64,000 bases of DNA from Diphasiastrum complanatum (lineage: Eukaryota; Streptophyta; Lycopodiopsida; Lycopodiales; Lycopodiaceae): contig CM055094.1 of NCBI GenBank assembly GCA_029204225.1, positions 19,922,458-19,986,457 on the forward strand, in the 5' to 3' direction. Positions 24,319 to 35,055 of this stretch are shown one piece after another; position 1 is the first letter of the stretch; each line of letters begins with the position of its first letter. The notes under the pieces are model-generated. The model saw only the letters and a list, made by a program, of their open reading frames with translations, searched no databases and was not told the origin of the DNA. The position numbers and the translations under genes are program-made.

Positions 24319-25107
24319 ATGGCAACCTCAATTGGAGTCATGTTGGAAGCCAATGATAGGCTTACCTCAAGTAACTATTCATTATGGAAAGTGAGGATGG
24401 AGTCACTTCTTGAGATGAATGATGTTTTGGATATTGTTGTAGGTTTGGAGGAGAGACCAGCAACACAACAAGATCAATTGAGGTATGACAAGAGGGCCAA
24501 GAAGGCTCTACACATGATAAAGATGAATGTTACCAATGAACTTCTCAAAGAAGTTGGTAAGTGCACATCATCTTTGGAAGCTTGGAATTCATTGAAGAAG
24601 ATTTATGAATCCAAGTCTACTTCTAGAGTGTTGACTCTAAGAAGGCAAATCTTTTCTTGTTTGCAAAAGAATGAAGAAAGTCCAAGTACTTTTGTTTTGA
24701 GAATGAAAGCATTGAATGATGAGTTAGCTTGCATAGATGAAAGCATTAAGGAAGGAGAACTTATTCAAGTGATTCTTAATAGCTTGTTGGATGCTCATGC
24801 TAACATTGTTCAAAGTATTGCTAGTCAAAAGACTTTGCCAAGTTTGATGAATCTTCGAGAGATCTTGATCAATGAGGAATATAGGCTTCAAGCAAGAGGT
24901 GGATCTACATCGACACTTCAAGAGGATGCTATGTTCACAAAGGGCAAAACCAAAATCAAGTGGTCTAAAGGGCAACATCAAGTGGATGCTTCTTCAAGTA
25001 GCAAAAAGAAGGATAGATCGAAGCTCAAGTGCTTCTATTGTGGCATCAAAGGACACTTTGCAAGTGAGTGCTACAGGACTTCTAATAATCACTTAAGGGT
25101 CACTTGA
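24319..25107 (+). CDS. Copia Gag (UBN2 type with zinc knuckle)
   Basis: A 262-residue intact frame forming the capsid and nucleocapsid part of a Copia polyprotein. The N-terminus (LTSSNYSLWKVRMESLLEMN) and the SKSTSRVLTLRRQIF region are typical of plant Copia Gag. Residues 238-251, CFYCGIKGHFASEC, form a complete CX2CX4HX4C knuckle for RNA binding. After residue 251 the frame runs into sequence shared with 14.79 kb (CTTCTAATAATC) and stops. Protease, integrase and RT do not follow; the element is cut here and its 3' half is probably 15.3-18.3 kb. The start fits the family and lies 587 bp after the primer site. Confidence 0.9.
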   Translation: MATSIGVMLEANDRLTSSNYSLWKVRMESLLEMNDVLDIVVGLEERPATQQDQLRYDKRAKKALHMIKMNVTNELLKEVGKCTSSLEAWNSLKKIYESKSTSRVLTLRRQIFSCLQKNEESPSTFVLRMKALNDELACIDESIKEGELIQVILNSLLDAHANIVQSIASQKTLPSLMNLREILINEEYRLQARGGSTSTLQEDAMFTKGKTKIKWSKGQHQVDASSSSKKKDRSKLKCFYCGIKGHFASECYRTSNNHLRVT

Positions 25108-26090
25108 TTGGAAATTGGCACAGTGGCAATTCATAGTATGGATTGTCAGCCGATTACCAAAAGGAGTGCAAAGGGAATGTCCTCCATATTGAAAGATGCT
25201 ATCCGAGTAGCTAAAGCCTACGATAGCACCGTGATTGCCTCACGGAAGAGTATGCACAACCAATCAGCCCAAAAGCCTAAGAATGAAAAGCCAAAAAATT
25301 ATAAGATAAAAAATCTAATTTTTGATGAACTAGAAGCTACTGCTTGCCAACAAACTTGGGCATCATGCCAAACAGAGATCTGAGAGGGAAAATAAATTTT
25401 CAAGTTTCATGGCGATGGATTTACCGACAAGTAAATTGAAAGTCGATTTGTTAAATGGTTGTGAATATACTTGTAACTTCAGTACACTTTCTTTCAAGTC
25501 TAATCAATGGTTTCAAGATAAAGGCAATATTCTAGGGAAAGACATAAGTATAATGTTTGAATTTGGAGGTACTCACAACTTTTTGAATGTGCGGCTTGTA
25601 TAGAAGCTTCGAGTGCCCACCATGGCCAGTGATCAACATTATGTGGTCCTCTAGCCTCAGGGTCAGACACAGAAGTTTGGGATGTGAAAGTCCCTAATTT
25701 GGAGGTTCGGATGCAAGATCATGTTGAGCGGCTCGACTTCCATGTTATGAATCTTGATAGAACTTATGTAATCCTAGGATATGACCGGTTTTTTGATAAA
25801 TCAGATTCGTTGAAAATAGATTTTAAAAACCATACTATTGTATTTAAAGATAAGTTTGACCAGATAGTCTCTATTTATGGGGAGACTAATGTACTCCCAT
25901 CACTGATGGTTTCCTCGGCGGAAGTTATGGAAAAACTACATAATTCTAAGTATGAGCTTTTTCATCTTGTTTTGAAATCTCGTATGCATTGTGATGTGAA
26001 TGTGTTAACATGCTTTAACACCAAAAATTAGCATCAAGAACAACTTTTAATGCAAGATTTAAAACAAGAGTTCAATGATGTTTTTCCTAA
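25085..26090 (+). pseudogene. Ty3-type gag end/protease (G2), uninterrupted
   Basis: Same content as G1, but continuing through the Copia target: SIMFEFGGTHNFLNVRLV, stop, frameshift, then MQDHVERLDFHVMNLDRTYV and ILGYDRFFDKSDSLKIDF, to a linker QDLKQEFNDVFPK that resembles the protease-RT linker of Ty3 elements. The active-site Asp of the usual D-S/T-G is Glu here, and several stops are present. This is the empty-site version of the Copia insertion (see finding). Confidence 0.7.
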
Positions 26091-27335
26091 ATAGCTAAGA
26101 TTTTATGAGATACATACTTCTAATTATATTGCAGTCCGTTGTTAGAACATAATCAAATTTTTTTTAAATGAAATCTTTGAAATGTTTTAGAAAAGAGCAA
26201 GAACATAAAGATAGATTTTCAATTTCAAAATTGCAGAAAACATCAAACGGAAAGTACCATTAACTTTTGATGTTAGGTAAGTATGACCAAGCAAACACAA
26301 TATTATGGAAGGACTTGTGTATATAAGGCCAAAGATTGTAATAAAATACGAGTGTAAAAGTGTCTCGCATGAATGGTCTCAAACATTCTATTACAGTAGC
26401 GTAAATGTAAAAATATCTTTGCCTTGTCCTTGCGCGTGCTTAGCTGTAGTCGATCCACCATATTCCTAGTGAGAGTTCTTCTATGCAGATCCTCGTCATC
26501 CTGCGAGCTAGTTAATACCTGTAAAAGTTCAGTCTTTTAGCCAGTAAGTCTTCTTTTGCACCACTGACTTGTCCTTCCTTTCCTTTATATCATGTATACT
26601 TCTTTCTTTTTCCCATATTTTGTCCAGAAACCACCAAACTAGGGTTGTTTAGGTTAAAAAAACCAGGCCTTTCATTTAAGTTTTGGAAGAATTTACCTTG
26701 GACAGTGAAAAAACATGGTCTTTTGAGGAGGCGTTCAATCTCTCTGATGTTTTTAGCATCTCCTAAGTTGGCAAGGAGTTTAGTAGAAGGGTTTGCAGCA
26801 AATCAATCATGTGCTGGCATAAAAGGAGAAAACTATGTGTGACTTGACAACATCTCTGGCGAGCTTGTGTAGCCAAAGAAAAAAGCGATTCATCTAATTT
26901 TGGAAGGATGCACCAGGGAAGAATTTACTAAGATTGTTCATCATGAAACACGATGATCCCAAAAAAAAGAAATGACATGGAGAACCATTTTTTTTTAGTT
27001 TTATTAAAAAAATACCCATATTTAAAATGCTTCAATTAAAGATATTGTAATACTAAAAAAAATGTTGTATTTTGCAAGAAAATTAATCAAGCTACTAAAA
27101 TTTTGTTAATAGATTTTTATTTATAATTGCACATTAGCTTATATGAAATGATAATACTATTCAAAATAAAATCATTGTACACAACCATTAGAATAACTAA
27201 AAAAAAACTTTCTGCTTATTAAAACAAAAGTTTTTAATTTTTTAAAAAAAAATTTAAAAGTGTTTTAAATTACAATTCTTGTATCAAGAAAAATATTTTT
27301 TAAATTATGACCTAACCTGAACCAAAAGGAATCAT
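26091..27335. repeat. B module, inverted copy
   Basis: Mirror of 21.25-22.6 kb: the FAWSYLP frame is on the minus strand, the GLSFKFWKNLPW frame on the plus strand (26645-26842), and the AT-rich part is at 26.95-27.32 kb. Confidence 0.6.
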
Positions 27336-28840
27336 ATGCACATAAATATGCCTCTTCAAATCATTCCTACAAGATCAGTTGAATCATCATGTAATAATCA
27401 TTGTTTCCACATCCTATCAGAGCAACATTGCTCCAAAGTTTTCCACAAATTTCTAGTCTCCAGACACTGCCGAGCAATACTCTACATACACTGCTCAGAG
27501 AGCCTAGCCTCCATGCTCTGGAATCACTGTGGACCGAGTCGAGCGTCCATACTCTGCATTGACTATGGACTGAACTGAGCGTCCATACTCTGCATACAAA
27601 GTTGACTGAGCCGAGTCCATCCAAAGACGACCGATCCGAAACCCTCCACAGTCGACCGAGCCGAGACTGCACTTGTCTGTTACCAGAGCCGAACCTTCAA
27701 CAGAGTCATCAGCCGAGTCCAGAACCTGTCTGCCACAACATCTTCCAGTTCTGATGACCCAACTCAAGACAGAATTTACATCACCATGGAAAGCCTCGAT
27801 ATCTCTGAGATGAACACTTGGTACCAGGAGGCACACTAGTTCCTGAGCCACATAGAGTTCCAACTTTCTCTTTTGATCAGTGGCTAGCAGAGCCCGTTTC
27901 GATTGCATATTGCTTATAACCACACCGACAGATTTTCCAGTTCATGTTACCTCCTAACCAAAATTTTGTTTATATTATCCCTATTTCTAGAGCTGACCTC
28001 AATACATTTGGCTTCCCTAGGGGACCAAACACAGTCAATAGGAGCGTCAAAAAGATTGAATCCACAACATACTTCAAATACATAGACCCCTCAGTAGACA
28101 AATGGAAAAAATAAGATGGTTACCTTATCGAGGTGATAAATGATAAGCCCTTGGCTGCTCTGTGCGCCTATCTAACGAAATAGACATAGGGCTATAGGTC
28201 CAAGATCACGCGTATCCCCATGAAACTATTCCACATGATGGCTGATTCTAAACTACACGATCAGAACCTTTATGATTGGGCCCAGTTTGCTTCCAACTAC
28301 CTCCATGAGTATATCAAGAACAAGCAAACCTCCAGTTATTGGGCTATCTTCTGATAGATGTCACTTTGCAACAGTTGAGCCACTGACCTCGATTTTGAGA
28401 CCACTTGATGCTAGCAGATAAAAGCTTGGGAGACTTCCTCAGAACCGGCCAAGAATACCAACTCTACTTCCAGGCCTATTGCAACAGATTCCACGCAAGC
28501 GGCTTCTCAAAAGAGAAAGAGTTCCTTCTCTCCACAAGGACCAACTACAAAGCACCAAACGGTCGACCTAGTGAAGCTTACATCGAGAAAGACACCCATG
28601 TACTCTATGTCACAGACGAAGGATCGATACAAGCGAAGCGTCATGCTTCATCAGATGAAATAGACTCGAATGATATGGAGTTTACATTCGAGGAGTTCCA
28701 TGGCCCAAAAGGGCTGTCTAAGAAATGCCATGTAAGAGAGAGAAAATCGTCTAATTTTAAAACTCCGACCGAGTTTTTGGTCTGCCTGCACAACTCCGAT
28801 GACTTGACCTCACTAGTAACGTATGTAGTTAACTAGAAGT
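27336..28840 (+). pseudogene. Y module copy 4, upstream exons and minisatellite
   Basis: Mirror of Y3. It holds the minisatellite (27.5-27.62 kb), DDPTQDRIYITMESLDISEM, the VYII exon (with a TAA after DKWKK at about 28110) and the 143-codon frame 28405-28836 (ADKSLGDFLRTGQEYQLYFQ to VVN). Stops not shared with Y3 show independent decay. Opposite-strand frame 27504-27923 is also open for 139 codons. Confidence 0.6.
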
Positions 28841-30360
28841 TGGGTAGCCGTAACGCGTGGGGTCCATACTTCAAGATTCTATTTTCTACCATTAACTAAT
28901 ATGACTTCTCATGTAAATGCAAATCGTATTGCACATCAAAGTTTTCTTTCCATCTACTAAAGCGTTCACATCAAAGAAAAACACTCTTATCGATCTGCAA
29001 ATCATGGCAAGAAACTTTGAATATTTTGGATCACAATGAGCGCCAACGTGAATCTAAATTTTTGAAATTCAGAAAATATGGAGTGTGTTGGATCAAATGG
29101 AACAGCAAGGTTATCTCGAACTTTTGCAATTCAAAAATTTGCAGTTTCAACACACATCTATTGAAAAAATATTTTGCTTATTTTGCTCAAGCTTTGATTT
29201 TGGATATAAAGCAAGAAACATGGAGTGTGATGGATCAAAAAGAGCGCCAAGGTTATTTCAAACTTTTACAATTATTATTTTTCTATAATTAAGACAAGCT
29301 TTAATAGCTTAGAAGATATATAATAAGTGGGTTTTCTACTAGATTAATCTATCGATTATTAAGATGTCTAAATAGCATCTCCATATTGATCTTCCCACAG
29401 AATATGCTCCACTGTCGAGAAAAAATCTGAAAGGATCCACCTTACCATCTCACCAAAGGACGAAAGACAGGAAACATTGGCATCTATGGGTTGATGGATG
29501 TTTGTATCCAATTGATCCAAGCTCAATGCAACATCCAAATTTTAGATCGGTCACACAACTCATACTGTTTTTGTGTGAAGAACACAATAGTCTATTCGGT
29601 TATTGTGAAAGATTGAAAAGTTATGGCATTAGTTATTCAATGAAAAAAATCCACTGTTTGGAAAATATGTTGAATGGTTTGCTTACTGACTACCGAGAAA
29701 AAGAAACTTTTTTTTGCAAACAAAGGAAGAAAATGAAATCTTGAAGATAGATAATTCTTGTTTGCAAGATATTATATTAAACCTCAACCAAGAAACTGAC
29801 AATATGAAACTAATTGTACAAACATTGTGTACCTCATATTGTCAAATAAATGTAGAAGTAAACACATTACGGAAGAAAATACTGAACAATAAGCGAAAAA
29901 TGGTTGTTTTAAAAAGTACTGACGAGCTCTCAACAAGTGGGGGTCAACGAAAAAAAAGAATATATGCTTTCAAGTAGGATTATGTTTTAAACTATTCATG
30001 TGTTTTGTTTCATCTAGCACATCAATGGTTGTGAATTGTTTTTTTCTAAATCTTATTTTTATTTTGCAGAGCAGCTTTAGTCACCAATGAAAATCCGAAA
30101 GACAAGGACATGATTGGAAAGTCTTTGAGTGCAGTACTTACAGCCAAGTCAACGACGAGTCTACTTGGAAATCAACGATATTCTCGAATCGAGCCCAAGA
30201 TTGCAGAGGCCCTTATGGGTGAAGTCGACAAGATCATTGACCGAAAATTGATACAAGGAGCATGTGATTATTCTGGTATTAGCAGGGATGCATATGACAC
30301 AATGTTTGAAATTATCAAAGAGGCATTTGGACAAGTACATATAAAACAATTTCCTGCCCC
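28841..30360 (+). pseudogene. Y module copy 4, downstream exons
   Basis: The triple-motif spacer (29.0-29.28 kb) is followed by SMQHPNFRSVTQLILFLCEE and a coiled-coil-like frame ending STDELSTSGGQRKKRIYAFK, GTAGGATT (possible donor) near 29975. A 90-bp intron-like stretch ends TTTTGCAG at 30069. The exon continues as AALVTNENPKDKDMIGKSLS to GQVHIKQFPAPP. This is the most complete copy of the 3' half, and the splice signals and frame agree well across the intron. Its end at 30360 abuts the histone module. Confidence 0.6.
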
Positions 30361-30497
30361 TCCCCGCCTGTCTCTGCCAATCTCTCGCGTTGTAGCGATA
30401 TCACCCTTAGAGTTCTCAGTGTCGCCATTACGCGAGATAATTTAGCTCTCTCTTCTGTTGTATCTCTGTCCTCGCATGGTGTAGATATCCGGCCTTA
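30361..30497 (+). promoter_or_regulatory. Conserved 5' flank of histone-like gene, copy C1
   Basis: About 137 bp, repeated before C2 (30926-31062) and before C4 (63307-63445, minus). It includes GTAGCGATATCACCC and a CT-rich stretch. Its conservation up to the ATG argues that the flank was copied along with the ORF. By comparison with C4 it is the lower part of a longer leader; the G-box/TATA part is absent here. Confidence 0.4.
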
Positions 30498-31010
30498 ATG
30501 GCTCGGACGAAGCAAACTGCTAGGCTTACCCATTTTGTTCAACCATCCCGTCTCCAGACATTTGAACCCATACGTCCGCAAAGACGCGGAAGACCTCGCC
30601 GTCCATGGTTGAGGGACATCAGGGCCTTGCAGAGGTACACCAAACTTGTGATCCTGAAAGCAGCCTTGTATCGGGCTATGAGGGAGGTTACACAAGATAT
30701 GACAACCCATCTGCCCTATGCAGTGAGGTGGAATATCGCTGCATTGGAGGCCCTCCATATTGCATACGAGGACTTCCAGACAAAATTGTTTGAGGATTCG
30801 ATGTTGTGTTCTATTCATGGCAAGAGGGTAACACTGATGCCCAAGGACATGCTTCTTGTCATGAGATTTCAAAACACCTATGACAGCGGTATGCCACATG
30901 GCAAATCATGCAGGCTTGAGGGTTCTCCCCGCCTGTCTTTGCCACTTTCTCGCGTTGTAGCGATATCACCCTTAGAGTTCTCAGTGTCGCCATTACGCGA
31001 TATAATTTAG
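30498..31010 (+). CDS. Divergent histone H3, CENH3-like (C1)
   Basis: The 170-residue frame opens MARTKQTAR, identical to the H3 tail through R8 with K4 kept, but K9-S10 is replaced by Leu-Thr. LRDIRALQRYTKLVI (38-52) matches the alpha-N helix and MREVTQDM (61-68) the alpha-1 end. VRWNIAALEAL (77-87) and KLFEDSMLCSIHGKRVTLMP (96-115) match alpha-2, loop 2 and alpha-3. REVT, RW, ED followed by an aromatic residue, and SMLC-IH with RVTLM are features of plant CENH3. Loop 1 is about four residues longer than in canonical H3 (CENH3 is usually longer here too). CENH3 marks centromeric nucleosomes. After about residue 128 the natural C-terminus is replaced by in-frame A-array sequence and a copy of the next 5' flank, so function is doubtful. 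It is the only one of four copies without a frameshift. A canonical H3 retro-copy is a less likely alternative. Confidence 0.7.
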   Translation: MARTKQTARLTHFVQPSRLQTFEPIRPQRRGRPRRPWLRDIRALQRYTKLVILKAALYRAMREVTQDMTTHLPYAVRWNIAALEALHIAYEDFQTKLFEDSMLCSIHGKRVTLMPKDMLLVMRFQNTYDSGMPHGKSCRLEGSPRLSLPLSRVVAISPLEFSVSPLRDII

Positions 31011-31062
31011 CTCTCTCTTATGCTGTATCTCTGTCCTCGCATGGTATAGATATCCGGCCTCA

Positions 31063-31440
31063 ATGGCTCGGACGAAGCAAACTGCTAGGCTTACCCATTT
31101 TCTTCAACCGTCCCATCCCCAGACATCTGAACCCATAAGTCCGCAAAGACACGGAAGACCTCGCCTCCATGGTTGAGGGACATCAGGGCCTTGCAGAGGT
31201 ACACCAAACTTGTGATCCTGAAAGCAGCCTTGTATCGGGCTGTGAGGGAGGTTACACAAGATATGACCACGCATCTGTCCTATGCAGTGAGGTGGAATAT
31301 CGCTGCATTGGAGGCCCTCCATATTGCATACGAGGACTTCCAGACAAAATTGTTTGAGGATTCGATGCAGTGTTCCATTCATGGCAAGAGGGTCCTACAC
31401 TGATGCCCAAGACATGCTTCTTGTCATGAGGTTTCCAAAC
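31063..31440 (+). pseudogene. CENH3-like histone pseudogene (C2)
   Basis: A tandem copy 565 bp downstream of C1, starting MARTKQTARLTHFLQPS. A one-base deletion near 31168 (CCGTCC to CCTCC) shifts the frame just before LRDIRALQ. The core then stays open to HGKRV, where further indels near 31393 disrupt it. MLCS is MQCS-type (SMQCSIH) in C2, C3 and C4, so C1 may be closer to the ancestor at this site. Confidence 0.8.
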
Positions 31441-32258
31441 ACCTATGACAGCGGTATGCCACATGGCAAATCATGCAGGCTTGAGGGTTGCCATGTGGCA
31501 AGCCATGTAGGCCTACCATAACCTTGCATGTCAAGCCAACTGGGCCCTGTGCCACGTAGGCTTGAGTGGACCTAGAGATCGATATATATATATAGGTGGG
31601 CTCAAAAGTTGCCAATTAGCAAACCACACAGGCCTACCATAGGCTTGCGTGGCAGGCCACATAGGCATGGCATGTTTCTGATGCTTCCTACGTAAGCATG
31701 TCGCACGCTACCACATAGGCTTGCCATAGGCTTGTGTGGCAAGCAAACCAGGCTCTGCCATGTACGCTTGAGTGGAGCTAGAGAGAGAGAGCTGGGGCTC
31801 CCAAGTTGCCATGTGGCAAGCCATGTAGGCATGTCATGAGATAAACCATGCAGGCTAGGGAGGCAGGCCACATAGGCATGGCATGTTTGTGATGCTTCCC
31901 AAGTAAGCATGTCGCAGGATACCACATAGCCTTGCCATAGGGTGGTGTGGCAAGCCAACCAAGCTCTGCCATGTAGGCTTGAGTGGAGCTAGAGAGAGAG
32001 AGCTGGGGCTCCCAAGTTGCCATGTGGCAAGCCATGTAGGCATGTCATGAGATAAACCATGCAGGCTAGGGACTTGCCATGTGGCAACCCATGTAGGCCT
32101 ATCATAGGCTTGCGTGGTAGGTCATATAGGCATGACTTAGGCTTGATGCTAGTATGTTCATGCTGGTATGTTGCAGTCTGCCATATAGGCTTGACATAGG
32201 CTTGTGTGGCAAGCCAACTAAGCTATACCACGTGGGTTTGCCATGTAGGCTTGAGTGG

Positions 32259-32261
<3 letters not shown>
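31441..32261 (+). repeat. Palindrome-rich A array, copy 3
   Basis: The longest plus-strand array. It contains the TA palindrome near 31580-31595 and two tandem subunits of about 210 bp marked by GAGTGGAGCTAGAGAGAGAG at 31.77 and 31.98 kb. It joins directly to the histone-like C2. Confidence 0.88.

Positions 32262-32346
<85 letters not shown>
32262..32346. repeat. (GA)n microsatellite
   Basis: About 85 bp of GA, same position relative to the A array as at 535-634. Confidence 0.97.
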
Positions 32347-32352
<6 letters not shown>

Positions 32353-33240
32353 TCTGAGTGAGGAGTCACACATGAACGACTTCCCTGTGGTATGGCCTAG
32401 CATCAACGTTGAAAAAAATATCTGATGGAGATAAGAAGGGTCCCAAGCAAATTTCAAATGAGAATCTTGCAGAGAAAGTATTGAAACCACTGCTGGTGAG
32501 GGATCCCAAAGAATCGAACTTGAGTGTACAAGCCCAACAAAAGCGCATACACCAACTCACCACACATGGGAAGATCGTTAAATTTGAATTTGAAGAAAGA
32601 TCATTGAAATGTTTGTAGATCGATGTTTAACAAAATCATATATATTATAATCCTCACACGTGTGGAATCAAGATCTACAAGAAAATCAACTTTCTACACA
32701 GAGAAAACCAAGATAGAGAAAATCACATGAGATGGACATAAGAGATGAATTCTCCACAAAGAAAGAAACTTTGATGATTATTTCTCCACTTAGGTACAAC
32801 TATTTATAGCTTCCATAATGTCATTTGGCCAGTTGCCCCAAACTTGACCTAATTTGGAAACTTCCAGATACTTTATCAAAAACCTAGAAAATCTAGTCTA
32901 GATTCAATGTACCAAAATTAGCCAATTAGAATGGGTCCAAACTCGACCTCATCCACTGATCTACTTGCCAGAGGTAGTTAAACCACTATTTAGGCCCTTG
33001 TTTACAAATATGAAACTAACTCGAAGTTGAGATTCATTTTGGCCTCCAAAATTGCCAAATGAAAAACCAAACTAGTTGACAATTTTTCACACCATGTCCT
33101 CTAGACATCTCCATTGATGAATACAATTTCTAAGTTTTTGAAAGCAATGTACCAAAATTTAGCCAATTAGAATGGGTCCAAACTCGACCTCATCCACTTA
33201 TCTACTTGCCAGAGGTAGTTAAACCACTATTTAGGCCCTT
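32347..33240 (-). mobile_element. Copia LTR fragment with internal duplication
   Basis: Reverse complement of the LTR at 59.8-60.78 kb, including the TGTGAAAAATTG terminus (here TTTTTCACA near 33093). An extra 140 bp after it (33094-33240) repeats GTACCAAAATT-AGCCAATTAG to GGCCCTT, part of the 241-bp tandem duplication seen in full at 59.76-60.24 kb. It ends at the same GGCCCTT/Copia gag joint as at 1282. Confidence 0.65.
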
Positions 33241-33980
33241 TTCATAAAGATTAAGAGAAAATCCAAAGGCAAAGGTGTTGCATTCAAGAAAAACCAAGTC
33301 AAAGCTCGAGCAAGCTAAAGAAGGATAAGTCGAAGATCAAATGCTACTTTTGTGGCAAGACGGGGCATTATGCCTCAGAGTGCTTCAAGAAGAAGCAAAC
33401 TCAAAGTCAAGCAAACCTTGGTCAAGAGGAAGAGGAGAGCTCTCATGAAGATTTCGTCATGATGTCAAGTTTCTCATCTTCAAGCATAAGAGGTGAAGAC
33501 CCTTGGTGGATAGATAGTGGGGCTACCTCCCACATGACAAGTAAGAGGGAGTATTTTTCAACCTTATCTACCTATGAAGGACCTATCACGTAAATTTTTA
33601 CAGCAAATAATTATGCTTATAAGATAGAAGGAATAGGATCCATACCTTTATGCTTGGGATTTTCAAGAAAGATCAAGATTGATGGAGTGCTTTACATTTT
33701 CAGTATCACTAAGAACTTGCTTAGTGTAGGGCAATTGCTTGACAATGGTTTGATTGTGGAGTTCCCTACAAATACATGTAACATCAAGAAGGATGGCAAG
33801 ATCATTGCTAAAGGGGTGACGATCTCAACAAAGCTCGGCCTCACTCTTCAAAAGGTGATCGGTCAACTTCTTCAGGAAGAAATGAGAAGAAAGACCAACG
33901 GCCTGTCCATCAAAGACAAATCCATGGCCCTGTACACCAAAAAGAAAGACTATTCCAAGGGCAAGAATCAAGTGCAGTAG
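33241..33980 (+). pseudogene. Chimeric Copia protease plus gag fragment, second copy
   Basis: Same order as 1283-2060: gag tail, complete zinc knuckle (CYFCGKTGHYASEC), protease WWIDSGATSHMT, then KIDGVLYIFSITKNLLSVGQ running in frame into the second Gag fragment (TLQKVIGQLLQEEMRRKTNG) to a TAG after NQVQ. Here the second half is open for 108 codons (33654-33980). The shared joints show that 1-2.1 and 31.4-34.05 kb are copies of one rearranged unit. Confidence 0.75.
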
Positions 33981-34009
33981 CAACAGCAGAAGCCTCACAC
34001 TCAAGGTGA

Positions 34010-35055
34010 GAATAGTGGATCGCTGGTTCTGAGGGAGTCTCCCAAGCTTTTATCTGCTAGTATCAACTGGTCTCGAACACGAGGTCGGTGGCTCAACTGC
34101 TGCAAAGTGACGTCTATCATAAGATAGCCTAATAACGTGGAGGTTTGCTTGTTCTTGATATAGCAAACTAGGCCCAGTCATAAAGGTTCTCATTGTGTAG
34201 TCTAGAATCAGCCATCATGTGGAATAGTTTCATGCGGATACGGGTGATCTTGGACCTATAGCGCTGTGTATATTTCGTTAGATAGGCACATGGAGCAGCT
34301 AAGGGCTTGTCATTTATGACCTCAATATGGTAACCATCTTTTTTTTCCATTTGTCCGCTGAGGGGTCTATGTATTTGAAATATGCTGTGGATTCAATTTT
34401 TTTGAGGGTCCTACTAACTGTGTTTGGTCCCCTAGGGAAGCCAAATGTATTGAGGTCAGCTCCAGAAATAGGGATAATATAGACAAAATTTTGGTTAGGA
34501 GGTAACATGAACTGGAAAATCTGTCGGTGGGGTTATAAGCAATATGCAATCGAAATGGGCTCTGATAGCCACTGATCAAAAGAGGAAGTTGGAACTCAAT
34601 GTGGCTCAGGAACTAGTGTGCCTCCTCGTACCAAGTGTTCATCTCATAGATATAGAGGCTTTCCATGGTGATGTCAATTCTGTCTAGAGTTGGGTCATCA
34701 GAACTGGAAGATGTTGTGGCAGACATGTTCTGGACTCGGCTGAGGACTCTGTTGAAGGTTCGGCTCTGGTAACAGACAAGTGGAGTCTCGACTAGGTCAA
34801 CTGTGGAGGGCTTCGGATTGGACGACTTTTGATGGACTCGGCTCAGTCAACTTTGTATGCAGAGTATGGACGCTCAGTTCATTCCACAGCGAATGCAGAG
34901 TATGTACGCTCAGCTCGGTCCACGGTGATTGTAGAGTATGGGGGCGCGGCTCTATGAGCAGTGTAGGTAGAGTATTGCTCGGTAGTGTATGGAGAATAGA
35001 AATTTGTGGAAGAATTTGGAGCAATGTCGCTCTGATAGGATGTGGAAACGATAAT
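34010..35055 (-). pseudogene. Y module copy 5
   Basis: VYII exon (34314-34508), DDPT segment and minisatellite with about three units at 34.86-34.94 kb. A deletion removes about 30 bp at 34160. The upstream end joins the A array at about 35055 (GATAATGG/CTTGCC). Confidence 0.6.

Noticed and set aside
31441-32261. CRISPR-like array of short repeats
   Set aside because: Repeats are irregular, palindromic and not separated by unique spacers of constant length; the sequence is clearly plant.
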